Assembly: GCA_902595855.1 (NCBI GenBank)
Contig: CACJRY010000009.1
Location: 1-64,000, forward strand
Length of the DNA: 64,000 bases
Source: an uncultured Alphaproteobacteria bacterium
Lineage (GTDB): Bacteria; Pseudomonadota; Alphaproteobacteria; HIMB59; GCA-002718135
Direction of reading: 5' to 3'
Each line of letters opens with the position of its first letter. Position 1 is the stretch's first letter. A program made the translations under genes and the position numbers. The notes under the pieces were generated by a model. It saw only the letters and a list, made by a program, of their open reading frames with translations, searched no databases and was not told where the DNA came from. Positions 62,602-64,000 of the stretch are shown one piece after another.

Positions 62602-62631
62602 TAGGGGGTTTCAAAACCCCCTATTTTTTTT
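62602..62631 (+). terminator. Hairpin with T-run between aapJ and aapQ
   Basis: TAGGGGGTTT and AAACCCCCTA form a 10-bp stem with a 2-nt formal loop, followed by eight T. It starts 19 bp after the aapJ stop and ends about 13 bp before aapQ. As in other binding-protein operons it probably acts as a partial terminator, so the binding protein is made in excess over the permease. Confidence 0.85.
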
Positions 62632-62643
62632 TATAGGAGTCTA

Positions 62644-63807
62644 ATGAGATCTAACGCAAATTTTTTTTCAGATGAAAAGTTTAGATCTATATTTTTTCAA
62701 ACTCTTGTTATTGGATTGTTTGCACTAGGAATATATTTTGTAGTTCAAACTACAGCTTATAATTTAGAAAAACGAAATATAGCAACTGGTTGGAGATTTC
62801 TCACTGACCCTGCTGGATTTGATATAAGTTTTTCACCATTCATTAACTTTAAATCAACTGACACACATTTAGATGTTTATTTTGTTGGTGTTTTGAACAC
62901 TTTATTAGTTTCTTTTTGCGGATGTATCGCAGCCACAATTCTTGGTTTTTTAGTAGGAATTATAAGATTATCTTCTAACTGGCTTCTAGTCAGAGTAGCG
63001 TATATTTATGTTGAATTTACAAGAAACGTTCCATTACTTTTACAAATTATTCTTTGGTACAGTATTCTTATTCAACTACCCAGAGTAAAACAATCACTAG
63101 AATTTTTAGATATATTTTTTATTTCTAATAGAGGAATTTATTCACCAAGACCTATTTTTGAAAATGGTTTTTCTTATGTTTTTATAGCATTTGTCTTAGC
63201 TTTGATATCGAGTTTCATTTTAAGAAGATGGGCAAAAAAAAGACAAGATAATACTGGAAAACAGTTTCCAGTTACTAGTTCAGCATTTGGTATGATTATT
63301 TTTGTTCCTTTATTATTATTTTTTATTCTTGGCTCACCATTATCTTTTGATTATCCAGCCTTAAAAGGTTTTAATTTTAAAGGAGGTATGGTTATTCGTC
63401 CTGAGTTTATAGCCATGTTCTTAGCATTAACAATTTATACTGCAGCCTTTATCTCTGAAACTGTAAGATCTGGAATTTTATCAGTTACAAAAGGTCAAAG
63501 AGAAGCATCAGCTTCTCTTGGATTAAAAAAGAGTTGGATAATGAGATTAATTATTATTCCTCAAGCCTTAAGAGTTATTGTGCCGCCCCTAACAAGTCAG
63601 TATCTGAATTTAACAAAAAACTCATCATTAGGGATTGCTGTCGGATATGCAGATCTTGTACATGGGTTTGGAGGAATAAGCTTAAATCAAACAGGACAAG
63701 CTATTGAATGTATGGTTATTGTAATGGCGACATATTTAACAATCAGTTTAACAATATCCGTGTTTATGAACATTTATAACAGAAGTATACAATTTAAAGA
63801 GAAGTAG
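62644..63807 (+). CDS. aapQ: General L-amino acid ABC transporter permease AapQ
   Basis: Membrane subunit of the AapJQMP amino acid importer. The 387-residue protein has a long N-terminal part before the first permease block (NTLLVSFCGCIAATILGFLVG, about 92-112), then VEFTRNVPLLLQIILWY and the C-terminal loop EASASLGLKKSWIMRLIIIPQALR followed by PPLTSQYLNLTKNSSLG. The polar amino acid transporter permease signature is clear. It starts after the aapJ hairpin with a GGAG site. Confidence 0.94.
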   Translation: MRSNANFFSDEKFRSIFFQTLVIGLFALGIYFVVQTTAYNLEKRNIATGWRFLTDPAGFDISFSPFINFKSTDTHLDVYFVGVLNTLLVSFCGCIAATILGFLVGIIRLSSNWLLVRVAYIYVEFTRNVPLLLQIILWYSILIQLPRVKQSLEFLDIFFISNRGIYSPRPIFENGFSYVFIAFVLALISSFILRRWAKKRQDNTGKQFPVTSSAFGMIIFVPLLLFFILGSPLSFDYPALKGFNFKGGMVIRPEFIAMFLALTIYTAAFISETVRSGILSVTKGQREASASLGLKKSWIMRLIIIPQALRVIVPPLTSQYLNLTKNSSLGIAVGYADLVHGFGGISLNQTGQAIECMVIVMATYLTISLTISVFMNIYNRSIQFKEK

Positions 63808-63808
63808 A

Positions 63809-64000
63809 ATGAATGATTTAACTGAAGAAAGAAAACCACCTGTTGCTACAACTGGTATATTAGGATGGCTTAGGATCAATTTATTTTCAAGTTGGTTTAA
63901 TTCACTAATTACACTTTTTGTTTTATACATCTTAATTCAATTTGTACCTTGGATACTTAATTGGACAATTTTTGCTGCAGATTTTAAATATAATTTTAAT
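63809..64000 (+). CDS. aapM: General L-amino acid ABC transporter permease AapM, 5' end only
   Basis: The first 64 codons of the second permease, cut by the window edge. The N-terminus MNDLTEERKPPVATTGILGW, then FSSWFNSLITLFVLYILI as first membrane segment, matches AapM. It starts 1 bp after the aapQ stop. The ATPase gene aapP is expected beyond the window. Confidence 0.85.
   Translation, partial: MNDLTEERKPPVATTGILGWLRINLFSSWFNSLITLFVLYILIQFVPWILNWTIFAADFKYNFN

Noticed and set aside
1-64000. CRISPR arrays, insertion sequences, prophage or integrated element
   Set aside because: No spaced direct repeats, transposase, integrase or phage genes were seen; tRNA genes at 29.7, 38.0 and 53.7 kb have no adjacent integrase or obvious attachment repeats.

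Overview
The window is about 64 kb of AT-rich, gene-dense bacterial chromosome with very short intergenic gaps and many 1-20 bp gene overlaps. Gene content and order (lepB-rnc-era-recO-parC, nrdR-ribD-ribE-ribBA-ribH-nusB-thiL, rpmF-plsX-ihfA-merR, an Irr-type Fur protein, the ubiquinol-cytochrome c chaperone, an NDUFS4-like complex I subunit, aapJQM) point to a marine, streamlined alphaproteobacterium. Proteorhodopsin, a K+-independent H+-pyrophosphatase and a NhaD antiporter fit a surface-ocean lifestyle. SAR11 or the AEGEAN-169/HIMB59 lineage are the obvious candidates, but I cannot assign the clade from sequence alone. No phage, insertion sequence, CRISPR array or other recent mobile element was seen, and no stretch over about 300 bp lacks a gene.

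Layout. 1-4.6 kb: lepB (3' end), rnc, era, recO, parC. 4.6-11.7 kb: a SABATH-type carboxyl methyltransferase, a three-gene TRAP importer on the minus strand (its large permease carries a tail of about 320 residues) and glutaryl-CoA dehydrogenase. 11.8-18.5 kb: rpiB, glyA, nrdR, riboflavin genes, nusB, thiL. 18.6-24.4 kb: H+-PPase, bamE, cytochrome bc1 chaperone, rpmF, plsX, ihfA, merR, and a monocistronic blue-tuned proteorhodopsin. 24.5-29.7 kb: rplM, rpsI, argC, a small lipoprotein, hom, recJ, tRNA-Glu. 29.8-38 kb: quinone oxidoreductase, acetoacetyl-CoA synthetase, irr, a hydrolase, nhaD, and a thiamine importer (thiB-thiP) under a TPP riboswitch; tRNA-Pro. 38-49.4 kb is accessory: a luciferase-like monooxygenase and hydrolase, two ureohydrolases flanking a PhyH dioxygenase, YtoQ, adenine deaminase, an amidotransferase and a sugar-type ABC importer without its ATPase. 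49.4-53.8 kb: a phosphatase-like protein, apt, thiolase, a DmdC/FadE-like dehydrogenase, the NDUFS4-like protein, tRNA-Arg. 53.8-61.4 kb: a Gfa-fold protein, then the tightly coupled iolC-iolB-class II aldolase-mtnP-mtnA-cupin-DUF1330 run, then TauE/SafE and MetC-like genes on the minus strand. 61.5-64 kb: aapJ, aapQ and the start of aapM.

How it fits together. Light (proteorhodopsin) and pyrophosphate (HppA) can both build a proton gradient that TRAP, NhaD and other porters could use. Scavenging dominates: thiamine, amino acids, organic acids, sugars, adenine, guanidino compounds and 5'-deoxynucleosides. The most interesting segment is the iolC-iolB-aldolase-mtnP-mtnA run. It joins half of an inositol pathway to the first two steps of methylthioadenosine/5'-deoxyadenosine salvage and may be a variant DHAP shunt that uses an IolJ/Fba-type aldolase. 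Several intergenic dyads and hairpins are also reported, notably an inverted repeat reaching into the hppA ribosome binding site and a TPP aptamer that seems to fill the whole thiB leader. All identifications are by motif recognition; no database search was run.
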